DNA of 64,000 nucleotides from Phytophthora colocasiae (GCA_018806915.1 JAGKQI010000103.1:124001-188000), one strand, 5' to 3'; shown: positions 1 through 9,789, numbered from the stretch's first letter. Translations and numbers: made by a program. The notes: a model not told the origin generated them from the sequence alone.

Positions 1-200
1 GGGTTAACTCCTTTTACATTCCGTTGGATGTGCTCAACGAGAGCGTTTTCGTACGAGGCAAATGCCTCAAGACGCGCGTTGACGGCCTCCGGCCCTTGGG
101 ACGCAAGGTGCGCCATACCTTCGGGGCCCAGCAAGGACGTAAGCTTGTTAAGCGTGTCCCGCTGACTCGGAGTCAAGTGAGCGTATGCTTCTGGCTCCAT
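1..200 (-). CDS. Gag N-terminus of an LTR retrotransposon, cut by window edge
   Basis: On the minus strand an ATG at 200 opens a frame that stays open to base 1 (66 codons), beginning MEPEAYAHLTPSQRDTLNKL and containing ALLEHI-like helical segments. It lies just inside an LTR and primer-binding site, where the gag of an LTR retrotransposon should start, and its composition resembles the first residues of oomycete gag proteins. No zinc knuckle, protease or polymerase is in the window, so the superfamily (Ty3/gypsy or Ty1/copia) cannot be decided. The rest of the element lies to the left of the window. Identification rests mainly on position next to the LTR. Confidence 0.6.
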   Translation of the reverse strand, partial: MEPEAYAHLTPSQRDTLNKLTSLLGPEGMAHLASQGPEAVNARLEAFASYENALVEHIQRNVKGVN

Positions 201-240
201 TCTCACAGAGAAACAGTCTTCAACTCAGGAGTTGGATTGA

Positions 241-255
241 CTACAAGTGCTACCA
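241..255 (-). other. Putative tRNA primer-binding site
   Basis: Read on the minus strand, TGGTAGCAC starts two bases after the proposed LTR end. TGGTAGCA matches the reverse complement of the 3' end of many eukaryotic initiator tRNA-Met molecules, the usual primer for reverse transcription. It sits between the LTR (258-635) and the gag ATG at 200, in the expected order. Confidence 0.5.
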
Positions 256-257
256 GA

Positions 258-635
258 TGCAGCGGGGCTGCGTAGGTGTGCACGGCACAGAGGAAGTTTA
301 GTTGACTCGTAGAGTCCTGCTTGCAAGGCACTAGCCTTCGGTTCTATACAAGAACCAAGTAGTCCACTAAATACGGGACTCACAGAGTCAGTGTCCCTAT
401 AACAAAGGACTAACACTAACTATGTAAAATGCAAAACTGATTTTTATTGACTTTATTGTCCTAATCCTAAATGTAACGGATTTAGTATCTAACATACTAA
501 ATCCTAATCAAAATGCAACGTGAGGCTCTGAGGCCATCTACGTATCTACTCGTGTGTGCCACACCATTATGTACCCACATAAATGTATCATGAGTGTCAC
601 ACACTATTATGTACATCCACGTGTGTCACACACCA
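258..635 (-). mobile_element. Left-pointing 5' LTR (about 378 bp) of the retrotransposon
   Basis: On the minus strand the segment starts TGGTGTGTGACAC at 635 and ends GCTGCA at 258, giving the TG...CA ends typical of LTRs. It is followed by a primer-binding site and a gag start. AATAAA-type polyadenylation signals occur on the minus strand around 440-455. The outer edge (635/636) falls abruptly inside a DDE transposase reading frame, so the retrotransposon inserted into that gene. The target-site duplication cannot be tested because the other end is outside the window. Confidence 0.65.
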
Positions 636-1375
636 ACGAGAAACATTCGTGTAACATCCCCGTTACAGCCCAAATCTTGTGAGGGGGGGGTGTCAAAATA
701 AATTGCGGTCTCGTCAACGTTGTAGATAGCCGATTCAGGGTAGCTGCCATGTTCTTTCCAAAATTCTATTGCAAATTGAACATGAACTTCTCGTAGAGCT
801 TCTTCGTCTTTTTTAGTGTACTGGGGTTTCTGAACAGAAAATCCATGTCTAAAGTAACAGGAAAAATAATGAGAACAACATTGTTTAATAATACGAACAT
901 AAATATAAAAATTTACCGAGCTGCAAAACGTTGGCATAGGCGCATAAGAGCGCTTAATGCACTCTCAGGAGATGATTTATTGGATAAGTAAATCTCAAGC
1001 CAAGCCCCCTGTTCCATCTTCATGTACTCTATCATGACACCCGTACACAAATACTGAATAATAGGTCAGAAGTTAGAAATAGCAATAACAGCTTAATAAA
1101 TGTACCTCTTCCTCGCGGCGTACGTCCTTCATGAAGGTAACTAAGTCGCGTTCGAACGTAATCTTGCATTTAGCGCCCTGGCCTTTTGTAGTCCTACTCG
1201 TCTGGGCTCCTCTAAACTTGAACAGCAACGTTGCCTTTTTTCTCCACCCTTTTAGAGTACCCAACGGAATATTAAGCGCCCGAGCGGTCGGTTTGCATCC
1301 ATCAACAGCCACCCGCTCGAGCGCTTCCCGCCTCTGCTCGACGGTGTAGTGATTCTGTCGACGCGGTTTCTCCAT
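636..1375 (-). pseudogene. Pogo/Tigger-like DDE transposase, 5' part, interrupted
   Basis: Three exons can be read: 1375-1106, 1053-917 and 848-636, with introns 1054-1105 and 849-916 (both GT-AG, frames match). The product starts MEKPRRQNHYTVEQRREALE, an N-terminal helix-turn-helix of the CENP-B/psq type, continues through an ALMRLCQRF segment, and ends with IYNVDETAIYFDTPP, which contains the first catalytic Asp of the pogo-like DDE superfamily. The frame is broken twice: by a run of eight G (683-690, plus strand) after which the conserved continuation is in another frame, and by the LTR at 635. The remaining catalytic core is absent, so it is not a functional transposase. Confidence 0.75.
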
Positions 1376-1503
1376 CGTCTGCAGAAGCAACAATGGCGTG
1401 CGAGCATTGCGTGCTGTCCAACAATATTCACATCAAACGCTTATTGGGTAAAAATATTTTAATCTTGTGATTTGATTTTGACTTGAAATTAAAAACCATC
1501 CTG

Positions 1504-1536
1504 TGGGGGGTCGAGTTTTTATGGGGGGTCTAGTTT
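1504..1536. repeat. Two tandem copies of a TGGGGGGTC-AGTTT motif
   Basis: TGGGGGGTCGAGTTT at 1504 and TGGGGGGTCTAGTTT at 1522 are near-identical 15-mers separated by three bases. They lie about 130 bp upstream of the transposase start and could be part of the terminal sequence of that DNA transposon, but the partner end is missing, so this is only a suggestion. Confidence 0.35.
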
Positions 1537-1603
1537 CACCGTCGTTGTCTGTAGTCGTCCCGACATCAGTTAAATCGTTCAGCCCAGCTCCGGCTGCTCC
1601 GCC

Positions 1604-2164
1604 ATGCCCAGCGTCACCAGCGCCGCCATGCCCAGCATCACTAGCTCCGTTCTGAACGATGCAGCGTCGGACTGTTCCACATTTTCTGGCATGCTGGGCT
1701 TCGGTAACCTGGGTGGCTTCGAGCACAGTGGGGTTGCAAGTGGTGTCCCGGGGTCTTTGGTCCCACATTTACCGTTGACGACAGCTGTGAAGGTTGCTGG
1801 CGCTGCTAGTGCAGCCAAAAAGGCAGGAAAAAAGGCTAAACGAGCAAATTCAGGGAAGAAAGCTACGGCGGGACTCGAGTGGACAGATGCAATGGTGCGC
1901 GACCTAATGACGCTTCGGTACGAGACGTACGGGGAGCGGTTTGGCAGGGCAAAAAATAATGCAGGTCTCAAGGAGGCGTGGTTGCTTCTTGCAACAGAGC
2001 TGAGTGAGAACCAACAGATACCTATTTCGTCTGAGCAGTGCAAGAATAATGCCAACGCAATACTTGCAGCAGCGGCCTTCACCGCTAGCGCCACTTGTTG
2101 TGGCGTGGTGGGCATTGCCAAAGGCAAGACGATTGAGAATAGTAACTGGTTGCCAGCCAGCTAG
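1604..2164 (+). pseudogene. Myb/SANT-like domain fragment, probably transposon derived
   Basis: An open frame of 186 codons encodes a low-complexity Ser/Gly and Ala/Lys-rich N-terminus followed, at about residues 90-150, by LEWTDAMVRDLMTLRYETYG ... SSEQCKNN. The spacing of W, the RY/W-rich helix and the QCKN ending resemble Myb/SANT-like (MADF-like) DNA-binding domains that are abundant in oomycete transposon-associated proteins. After QCKN the domain should continue for another helix but the sequence turns into an Ala-rich tail, so the gene is probably truncated or frameshifted. It sits among other mobile-element debris. No start or promoter evidence supports the first ATG. Confidence 0.4.
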
Positions 2165-2504
2165 CCAGCCAGCTGTCAAAGTTAAAACTCGAGAACTTGG
2201 TCAACTTCCTGGTTCCCAAGTTCCCAAATTTTACCGTAACCCTATTGTAAACGAGCCAATCACATGCGCTGTCGTCCCTAAACCTACACGTAGCACCAGA
2301 CCGAGAACCAGCACCAGCCAGCACGACCAGCCCCTAAAAGAATACACACAACTGCTTGGTTTATTATTTTTATTTTGTAAGTATTTGGTATATAATTTTT
2401 ATTTTTTGAATATATTGGTATATAATTTTAATCATCCCAAAAAAAATGACAACTAACGTTAAGATACTACTAGTTTAAATTAATTTTATTAACACACCTG
2501 ATCT
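2165..2504. other. Gene-free, AT-rich stretch with a short tandem repeat
   Basis: Nothing coding is supported. A GCCAGCCA microrepeat occurs near 2150-2175. From about 2365 to 2435 the motif TTGGTATATAATTTT occurs twice about 33 bp apart in an AT-rich context. The right end is the presumed 3' flank of the minus-strand gene that ends at 2505. Confidence 0.5.
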
Positions 2505-4617
2505 TCATGGATGATACTGCGCATTGGAGAAATCGGGAGATGTCACCACCATAGGAAATTCTGAAGGTTGGAAGCCGAAGCCGTGAAGTTGTTGCGGTGT
2601 CGACTCCATGGCCGGAGGCCTGAATGGCATCGATGGCCCCGGGTTGAAGTAGTATCGTGACGACGGAAGGCCTGCTGACGATGGCAGAAACTGCGGCGCA
2701 TGAAATCTTGAGTATGCGTCTCCATTTCCAGGTGAAAAGTAGCGCACCACTTCCTTTGGGGCTGTTCTCCATAGCATTGACTCACTCCAGGGAAGGTTGG
2801 CACCAGGCCCTGATAGTTCGCACTGCCTGGAAAAATCCCAACCAAAGAGCGACGAGGTAGACGCGTAAACCTGTTGCAACTGCCACTCCAACTCTGCATC
2901 CTCTTCATGTCTGCGCTGTTTTCTGCGCCACTGCTGTGAATCTCCATAGTCGACTACATCTTCTCTATCCGAGAAATCACCATCGAAGCTTTGTGTATCG
3001 AACGCACTGCCAGCCTCGCTCTCGACATCTTCCCACGGAACACTGACAATGTACTCGTCAAATTTCCGCTTGCCTGCAAATGGGTTTCTCGAGTCCTCAT
3101 TGCTGATCAGATGCTCTTGGGGCTGGAATACCACAGCGTTGGGGTTTAAACCTGCCGGTTTCTTTGAGAAGAGAACTGCTGCAGGCATGACTTCTTCCAC
3201 GGCGATCTCGTCACTTTGAGCTGTTGATGAATTCGATTGACAATCGCTGTCTATAGACTTCGGTTCAGGTGCTGGTTCAGGTGCTGGCTCATTGATGATC
3301 TCGTCACTTGGATCCTCTAGTGCTTCAGCACTATTCACCACCAGCTCATTCCTGACTTGGTCTCTGGTAGTATCATGCAGCACTAAATACCCTATTGTTT
3401 TCTTCTTCTTTTTCTTCTTGCGCTTTTTCTTGTTGCTGGTTAGTGCTTTTGCTTTATCCTCCAGCGACACTTCCAGCAACAATTGCTCCATTTGCAGCGC
3501 TGCTTCTTTTTCCAAGAAGATGACATAGCTTCGTAGGATGAGCTAGATCACACATAGCCGTGTTAGAAAGCGTATCAGCTTCAATCGCAAATAGGCAAAT
3601 AACTCGTACTTGTTCCACTAGCATCGCGATCAGGCGTTGATAGTTTGCCCACGTGTTAATGGTCTCGCTTTCCGTCACGAAGAGCTTGTTGAAGCTACTC
3701 TCCGTGAGAACGTGAATAGATGTCAAGAACCCCTCTAATACATCTCCCACCAGCGTAAACAATCTGTCTGTATCTTCCGCCAGCTCTGTTTTCACAGTCA
3801 AAATACCTGTAGACCAACAAATACAACAACGATAAGAACAGGAAAATAGCATTAAGAGCTACAACTTCGTAGCGTTCGCACCTGTGCCAATATCCATAAA
3901 CTCCATCGCCTCAAGTAACTCGTACGTTTTCTCGGAAGAGGTGTCCATCGCTGAACGCGTGGATGGCGGTGTTGCTGCACGCTCTTGCCCTGTCGGCGAC
4001 GTGGTAGATGCAACCTTTGACGTTGCCATCGTGGCTGCTGCGGCAACCACTTTCTTAGTATTATTTGCTATATCAGTAGCCGTTCGATTGGAAGACTTGA
4101 GGTGACGCTGCATGAGTCCAACGCACAACAAACTCAGATTGAGCTTGTACAACTGCTTCACAAGCTCCGGTTCATCCAGAAACAATATTTGCTGTCGCTC
4201 ATTGACACTGAGTTGTTTCCAATAGTGGCGGACACTGTGTAGCACAGCAACACCATCCTCTCCACCACTTTGCCCAGACGTCACTAGGGGCGTACCCAAC
4301 GTCATCCAGATTCCAGCTCCTGGTCCGAGCATTCCAATTCGACTGGTCAAAGGTTTTGGTCTTTTACGACCGCGCGGATATATATTGGAGCTAGTGCTGT
4401 TCAGTTGATCCGCTGTACTAATGGCATTGGCACCACTGGTGGAAGAACGGATGGCCAGGTACAATTTCCAGATTGGAGCTGGACAAGTAACCACAGCACG
4501 GAAGGTGACAGTTAGCACGGTAACCAATAAACTTGGACAATGCAGTCATTATCACACACCTTCTGCTGTCGATGTGGCCTTCTTTGCGGTGGAGCCGCCC
4601 CGAAACAGAGTCGTCAT
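2505..4617 (-). CDS. Conserved-looking protein of unknown function, four exons
   Basis: Exons on the minus strand: 4617-4560, 4478-3882, 3806-3610, 3542-2505; introns 4479-4559, 3807-3881 and 3543-3609 are GT-AG and the joined frame is 1,890 bp (629 aa). The start MTTLFRGGSTAKKATSTAEA is taken because it splices in frame and gives a short basic leader. Visible features are a helical block around WKQLSVNERQQILFLDEPEL and NLSLLCVGLMQRHLK, a second helical block in exons 2-3, a lysine tract (about 16 basic residues) near residue 315, an acidic middle, and a Pro/Ser/Phe-rich C-terminus. No catalytic motif or membrane segment is seen. The basic tract suggests nuclear location, as inference only. 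I do not recognise the family. Confidence 0.7.
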
Positions 4618-4662
4618 TTCGACAATTCCTTTGATCCTATCGCGGCCAACCGAAATAACCCT

Positions 4663-4858
4663 CTTATTTTTTTAAATCTTTTTTAATGATTTTGTAGATA
4701 ATAATTTTACTCAATTTATTAAAATAATTTTAATTTTATCAACAATTATTTGTTTTTAATAAATAAAAAATATGCAAAAATTTCGATCAAAAAATAAATA
4801 ATTAATAATCAGTTTATAGCAATTAATAAATCGAATAGAATTAATTTTTTGTTTATAC
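4663..4858. other. AT-rich island
   Basis: About 195 bp are composed almost wholly of A and T (long TTTT/AAAA/AATTAA runs), in sharp contrast to flanking coding DNA near 50% GC. No ORF, TIR or direct repeat clearly delimits it. It could be a promoter-distal spacer, a relic of organelle DNA, or a decayed element. The edges are abrupt on both sides. Confidence 0.6.
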
Positions 4859-4888
4859 AATCCGCCAGTTTTGCATTGACATTGAGCC

Positions 4889-5601
4889 ATGGCAGACATC
4901 CAGCACAAGCGCGTCGCGCTCAAGCTGAAACAGGCGTGCGAGGAGACAGCAGCGCAGGCCATTGCAGCTACTACTGCCAGCGGTCAGGCGAGTCGCATTC
5001 ATGGCAAGAATCGTGTTGCGCCCGATCTCCACTGGGGAGACCAGGCGCAGAGGAGAACCCTCTGTGGAGTCAGCTGTGTCGGTAGGCAACCGACACATCT
5101 GATCTCCAGATGGGTTCAGTGGCTACTGAGCCAACAGATTTGTATTTGAGTTAATTAAGGCTATAGTTTAGCTAAGGTTAATCAAGTGACGATACAGTCT
5201 GTGGTCAGTTGACAAGTACGTAGCCAAGCTGTGTTTGGCTAGTACCGTCTCTCTGGAGAGAGGCACCATTTGTGCGATGAGGAACCGGAGGCAAGAGGGA
5301 GAGGATTCATTCCTCTCACAACCGCTTTTGCTTCGGACTGAGCACGTTCGTAAGGATAGCATAAGTTAGCGGTAGAGAGAGATAAAATCAATAAAGACAG
5401 TTGATTAAAGACATTCTCTTAGCGTTTATTCACTTTAACAAATCGCAAGTTCGGCAGCCGGAAAGAGGCGATGGCTGCAAAGGTGAGTCCAATAGAGAAA
5501 ATGGCGAGTGTACCTCTTGGTCGTTTTTGACTGATCTTGTGTTCTTGCAGATTGCAGCAGCAAAAGCTAAGAGAGAAGCAGAAGAAGCTGCAGAGAAATA
5601 A
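4889..5601 (+). pseudogene. Small unidentified gene apparently split by a solo LTR
   Basis: ATG at 4889 (context CCATGGCAGAC) opens MADIQHKRVALKLKQACEET followed by an Ala-rich helix and a segment ending near the LTR start at 5077. After the LTR (5441 on) a frame NRKFGSRKEAMAAK runs into a GT-AG intron (donor near 5482, acceptor near 5550) and a last exon IAAAKAKREAEEAAEK with stop TAA at 5599-5601. Both halves are helical and Lys/Ala-rich, which suggests one gene interrupted by the insertion, but this is inference; the two halves could be unrelated. The family is not recognised. Confidence 0.35.
5077..5440 (+). mobile_element. Solo LTR (about 364 bp)
   Basis: The segment starts TGTCGGTAGGCAACCGACAC, with a terminal hairpin-capable inverted repeat (TGTCGGT/ACCGACA), and ends TTTAACA, so it has TG...CA ends. 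AATAAA at about 5390 on the plus strand fits an R-region polyadenylation signal 50 bp before the LTR end. No gag, primer site or polymerase follows, so it is a solo LTR. The flanking 5-mers (AGCTG and AATCG) do not match, so a simple insertion plus LTR-LTR recombination is not proven. It is unlike the LTR at 258-635. Confidence 0.6.
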
Positions 5602-7124
5602 GCCCAAAACTTGTTGTAGTTGCTAATGAATAACCCTTTGCTTCGAGTCGGATACTTGGATGATGCTGGTATTTCAGCATTCGAAGAATCGAGCGGGAGT
5701 GGGAATGTAAAATGCAATATTGTTGGGAACAGCATGGCCAGAGGCAATTGTTGCATTATACAGGTATGTCAAACCAACGCAGCGCACATGTTACACCTTA
5801 TGAGTCTACATAGATTACCAACTACAATTATAGCTATAGCTAGCCTAGATACTCTTACGTCAGTAGTCTGACAGGTCGACTATGCTAGCATGCCCCTCTC
5901 CATGTGGCTGAGAGTTTTCCGCTTCTTGGAATGGACTTGGTCTTCATCCGGGGTAGACTCGGGTGGTAGCGTCTGATGCTACCTCCATCCACTACGCGTC
6001 TGCCGTCGTCTGGATTGGCAGCAGAAGACGTTGTTGTAGTGGGCCGACAGCATGCTGACCAGATGGAGCATGCCGGAGCCGACATCTCGAGACGTGGGTC
6101 CGAAAACGCCGCCGGCAGGGCCGGGGATGCTTGGTCGTCGAACTTGATGTGGGGCGTCGCTTGTGGGGGGCTTGGCAAATGCAGAAGTGAGCAGAGCTTC
6201 GCTCAGCCGTCGCTCAGAGGCGCAACCCACCTTCCTCTTAACTACTGTACAAGTTTTTTTTTTGTTTTTTTTTTAAGTCACCCCAGAAACTTTGTTCACG
6301 CTCGATATTTTCTGGTGATACTCATAAGTCATGAATACCGTATATGGTATTGCCTTGGAGGCCTTGAAACAGACACAGGGTCTTCAATTATGCCCCTACC
6401 GGTATCTTCATGGAGAGATGCAAAGCTTGTCAGGACAGCAGCAACCAAGTCGCCGCTTGTCATGGTTGTCGAAGCTGTAGAACCTAGACTGGCCTGGTGC
6501 GGTGGTTATTGGCCCTGTTTGATCGTGAAATCACTCGACTTTAAGCTCTGCATGCCGTTTCAACACCCAATGCAATTGGCACGAACACCCTGCGCAGATG
6601 TAAAAGTAATACACGGGTAGAAAGCAAATCAATTTCGCTGATGATTCATCACTGAAGCTTCTCATCGTTCCAATATCTTTTCATCAGGCGAAGATTCACG
6701 AATGACCACTGCCAAGTTGAAAACGCCATCCCAATATGCACGATTCGTCTTGGAGTGTCTAGACGAATGCAATGCGCGACAACAACCGTCGGATTGTACG
6801 CGTTCAAACGGACGCGTTTAAAAAGCGGACTTTGGCTGTCCGCACTCTGGTGCACGCACGATCGCCATTACCGCATCATCCGAGATCGCAGAGGAGGCAG
6901 CGAACTTCCGACCTTGCGAACAGCACGGCGGTTGTCTTCTCAAGTGCCAGCAATGTACATACAGCCCCAGTACATGGCGAACGTCCACTAGCCTCCAGCA
7001 CACATCGGTGACCGGAACTCATTGCTGTCGACAGTACGACCTCGTAGAAGGTTCTTTATTGGTGGAAAAAGCCTCGCCGTTTCCTGCAAACCGCCTGCGC
7101 TAGAATCAGGGCTGACTCTCTATC
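5602..7124. other. Gene-poor stretch, nothing supported
   Basis: Open frames of up to about 200 codons exist on both strands (for example 5976-6620 plus and 5885-6178 minus), but none shows a recognisable domain, good start context, splice pattern or consistent composition. A T-rich run lies at 6256-6275. Decayed repeats are likely but could not be identified by eye. The right end contains the promoter of the glucanase gene. Confidence 0.5.
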
Positions 7125-7141
7125 GCCATTCACCGATTTGC
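7125..7141 (+). promoter_or_regulatory. Inr/FPR-like core promoter of the glucanase gene
   Basis: GCCATTCACCGATTTGC resembles the oomycete initiator (YCAYTYY) followed by the flanking promoter region (AWTTTNC). It lies about 75-90 bp upstream of the chosen ATG at 7216, a normal oomycete 5' leader, which supports that start over the in-frame upstream codon. Confidence 0.55.
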
Positions 7142-7215
7142 GTTCCTGGCCGGAGTTCAAGCGGTACAACTCAGGTTTCTCCCAACCCCCCTCTTCCTCG
7201 ACTCTAACAGCCAAG

Positions 7216-8409
7216 ATGGTTCGCGTGCTCGCCCTCTCCGCCGCTGCAGCTATGCTGGCTGCCTCTTCGTCGGCTCTGGACCAGAAGCTCTACGGACTCA
7301 ACTACGACTTGCGTCAGGGCCCCGACTGGGATGCCGACAAGTGCAAGTCTGCGGACACCGTTGCAGCCGACCTCAAGATCCTCAGCACCATCACGTCCAA
7401 CGTGCGCACGTACAGTCTTTCGGACTGCGATGTCACGGGCGTGCTTAAGGCCGCCAAGGACCTTTCGCTTACCGTGTGGCTTGGTGTCTGGGTGTCAGAG
7501 GACTCGAAGGTTTACGACGCGGAGGTGGCGGCCTTTAAGAAGCTCATCGCCGCCGGCCTCATTGACAGCAATGTCGTCGGCATCAACGTTGGCAGCGAGG
7601 CTGTGTACCGCGAGGATATCACGGCTGAGCAGGCCATCAAGTACGTGACCGACTTCAAGAAGGTCATGTCGGACAACGACATCAGCGTGCCTGTCAGTAT
7701 CACTGACATCATCGACACGTTCGTCCAGTACCCGGACATGCTCAAGGCTGGTGACATTGTGACCATCAACCAGTTCCCGTTCTGGGAGAAGATCGAGGCT
7801 GACAAGGCCGCGGCTCAGTTCAACAAGCGCATCCAGCCGCTGCTCAAGATGGCCGGCGACATGGAAGTCATCATCAGTGAGACTGGCTGGCCCACGGGTG
7901 GATCGGCCACCAACGGATCGGTTGCTTCGGAGGAGAACGGTGCTACCTATTTGAACGACTTCTACGAGCTGGCCGAGTCCAAGGGCTGGAAGTACTACTA
8001 CTTCGCAGGCTTCGATACACCCTACAAGGAGGAGCAGGCGGACGACGCCACTACGGTCGAATCGCACTTCGGCATCTTCGACGACAAGGGAACGATGAAG
8101 ACGGCTTACGAGAGCCTCAAGTTCACTAAGACCGGCGACTTCTCCACTTCGGGAAGCTCGACCACGACCACTTCGTCAGGATCGTCGAGCACTTCGATCG
8201 GCGCTGGCACTGTTGCCCCTGGTAGCGGCACCTCTGGCACTACCACCAGCTCTGGCACCAGCGACTCGACCAACACCCAGTCGTCCTCGAGCACTAACAA
8301 GGCCGGTTCTTCCAGCATTTCGAACGCAGAGAACGGATCGTCGCAGCTTGTAGCCGCCAGCTTTGCTGCCGTTCTGGGCGTTGTCTCCACCATGCTCTGG
8401 AGCCTGTAA
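7216..8409 (+). CDS. Secreted, GPI-anchored GH17 beta-1,3-glucanase
   Basis: A single exon of 397 aa. MVRVLALSAAAAMLAASSSA is a clear signal peptide with cleavage near ALDQ. The GH17 fold signature follows: YGLNYDLRQGP at the first strand, NVGSEAVYRED with the probable acid/base Glu, and ISETGWPTGG with the catalytic nucleophile Glu. From about residue 310 there is a Ser/Thr/Gly-rich stalk likely to be O-glycosylated, and the end SQLVAASFAAVLGVVSTMLW is a hydrophobic GPI-attachment tail. It would act on beta-1,3-glucan at the cell surface, either remodelling the oomycete's own wall or digesting external glucan. Codon use is strongly GC3-biased, suggesting high expression. Confidence 0.93.
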   Translation: MVRVLALSAAAAMLAASSSALDQKLYGLNYDLRQGPDWDADKCKSADTVAADLKILSTITSNVRTYSLSDCDVTGVLKAAKDLSLTVWLGVWVSEDSKVYDAEVAAFKKLIAAGLIDSNVVGINVGSEAVYREDITAEQAIKYVTDFKKVMSDNDISVPVSITDIIDTFVQYPDMLKAGDIVTINQFPFWEKIEADKAAAQFNKRIQPLLKMAGDMEVIISETGWPTGGSATNGSVASEENGATYLNDFYELAESKGWKYYYFAGFDTPYKEEQADDATTVESHFGIFDDKGTMKTAYESLKFTKTGDFSTSGSSTTTTSSGSSSTSIGAGTVAPGSGTSGTTTSSGTSDSTNTQSSSSTNKAGSSSISNAENGSSQLVAASFAAVLGVVSTMLWSL

Positions 8410-8481
8410 GCAGTGAAGTGTCAGCAGATGTAACTAATTCACAATGGTTACGGTACCTCTATAGAAATTAGGTGACATACA

Positions 8482-8488
8482 TCATTTC
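8482..8488 (+). promoter_or_regulatory. Inr match upstream of the Tfb4 gene
   Basis: TCATTTC fits the initiator consensus YCAYTYY perfectly and lies 52-58 bp upstream of the ATG at 8540. No clear FPR follows. Confidence 0.4.
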
Positions 8489-8539
8489 TATTCAGTTAGT
8501 TGAGATTTTGTATACAGTGTATACTGTGTTTGAGAAGAC

Positions 8540-9508
8540 ATGGCCAACCCTCAGGCGAATGAAGCCGCCACAAGCGAGGCCGCGAACGAAGGACTTCTGG
8601 TGCTGGTGATCGACACCAACCCTGTGCACTGGCTCGGACAGGGCGGGAATGCGAATGATCGTGCCGGACTGCAGCATCTCATCTCCAGCACGCTCGTGTT
8701 CGTGAACTCGTATCTATTGCTGCATCGCAGCAACCGCATTGTGATCATTGCCGCCCATGCTGGCACGAGCGCCATGTTGTATCCGGATCCAGAGCAGGAT
8801 GACACGACTGGAAGTGCAGAACAAGCGGCCAGAGTGAATGCTGGAGTATTACAGCGCCTGCAACAGCTCAGCGACGCACCGTTGGATCCCGCCAAGCCAA
8901 ACCCAACGGCCATCGCTGCATCGCTATCCCGTGCGCTGTGCTGTAAGTTTGATGCAACGAAAAACATACTATACTGCATGGTGAGTGTTGATATTGTGGT
9001 TGCTGTTGTTGTGTGTGATGCAGTTATTAATCGAGCTATCAACGAGGAGCCGGATCTTCGACCACGGATTTTGGTTGTCCAAAAGTCTCCAGACGTGTCG
9101 GAGCACTACATTGCCATCATGAACGGCATCTTCTCGGCACAGAAGAAGAACGTCGCAGTAGATGCCTGCATCCTCGCTACGGAACACTCGTCGTTCATGC
9201 AGCAGGCAGCGTATCTTACTGGTGGAATCTACTACAAGCCCAACGATCACAGCGGCCTGCTGCAGTACCTCATCTCGATCTACCTGCCAAATCCCTCTAT
9301 GCGCAAGCTGCTCAAACTGCCGTCTCAAGACTCGGTTGACTTCCGTGCGATGTGTTTTTGCCACCGTGAGGTCATTTCTACAGCTTATGTTTGCCCTGTG
9401 TGTCTGTCACTCTTTTGCGAGTTCCGTCCGATATGCTCCACTTGTGGCATTCGCAGCCACATTCAGCCTAAGAAGAACGGTCTAAGCAAACGCCAGCGTG
9501 TTGGTTAA
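8540..9508 (+). CDS. TFB4: TFIIH core subunit Tfb4/p34
   Basis: Exons 8540-8942 and 9024-9508 with one intron (8943-9023, GTAAGT...GATGCAG) give 295 aa. The protein begins with a von Willebrand A-like fold (LLVLVIDTNPVHWLG) typical of the GTF2H3/Tfb4 family, carries ALC-FINRAIN across the splice junction, which is the conserved family segment, and ends with a C4-type zinc motif (CFCHRE ... CPVCLSLFC ... CSTCG). Tfb4 pairs with p44 in the TFIIH core used in transcription initiation and nucleotide excision repair. The intron is 81 bp and stop-free, so unspliced RNA would also encode a continuous 322-aa product; the spliced form fits the family better. Another TFIIH component, cyclin H, lies at 45611. 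Confidence 0.92.
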   Translation: MANPQANEAATSEAANEGLLVLVIDTNPVHWLGQGGNANDRAGLQHLISSTLVFVNSYLLLHRSNRIVIIAAHAGTSAMLYPDPEQDDTTGSAEQAARVNAGVLQRLQQLSDAPLDPAKPNPTAIAASLSRALCCKFDATKNILYCMVSVDIVVAVVVCDAVINRAINEEPDLRPRILVVQKSPDVSEHYIAIMNGIFSAQKKNVAVDACILATEHSSFMQQAAYLTGGIYYKPNDHSGLLQYLISIYLPNPSMRKLLKLPSQDSVDFRAMCFCHREVISTAYVCPVCLSLFCEFRPICSTCGIRSHIQPKKNGLSKRQRVG

Positions 9509-9789
9509 ATAAAAGTTGCCATTACGGCATGCATTTGACAACTTTTGTCGGCAGCAACTTGTTGATTGACGTTGCACGGTGTAACTTGCATCACCGTCGT
9601 CGTCTAAATCTGATTGGTTGAGAGCAGTTCCGATGGCAAAATCATGATTATGCGCATTGACTCTAGCTTCTTTTTGACCAATTATAGACCGATCGATTTT
9701 CCAGTGACGTTTTGCGGGGCAGACCGACGTCAGCACTTGCTTGAGCTGTCATACTCAGAATCTCCACGCAGACAGCAGACCCCGACACC

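Noticed and set aside
5885..6620. Overlapping open frames on both strands in the gene-poor region
   Set aside because: No domain, no splice support and no composition bias consistent with coding; kept only as unassigned sequence.
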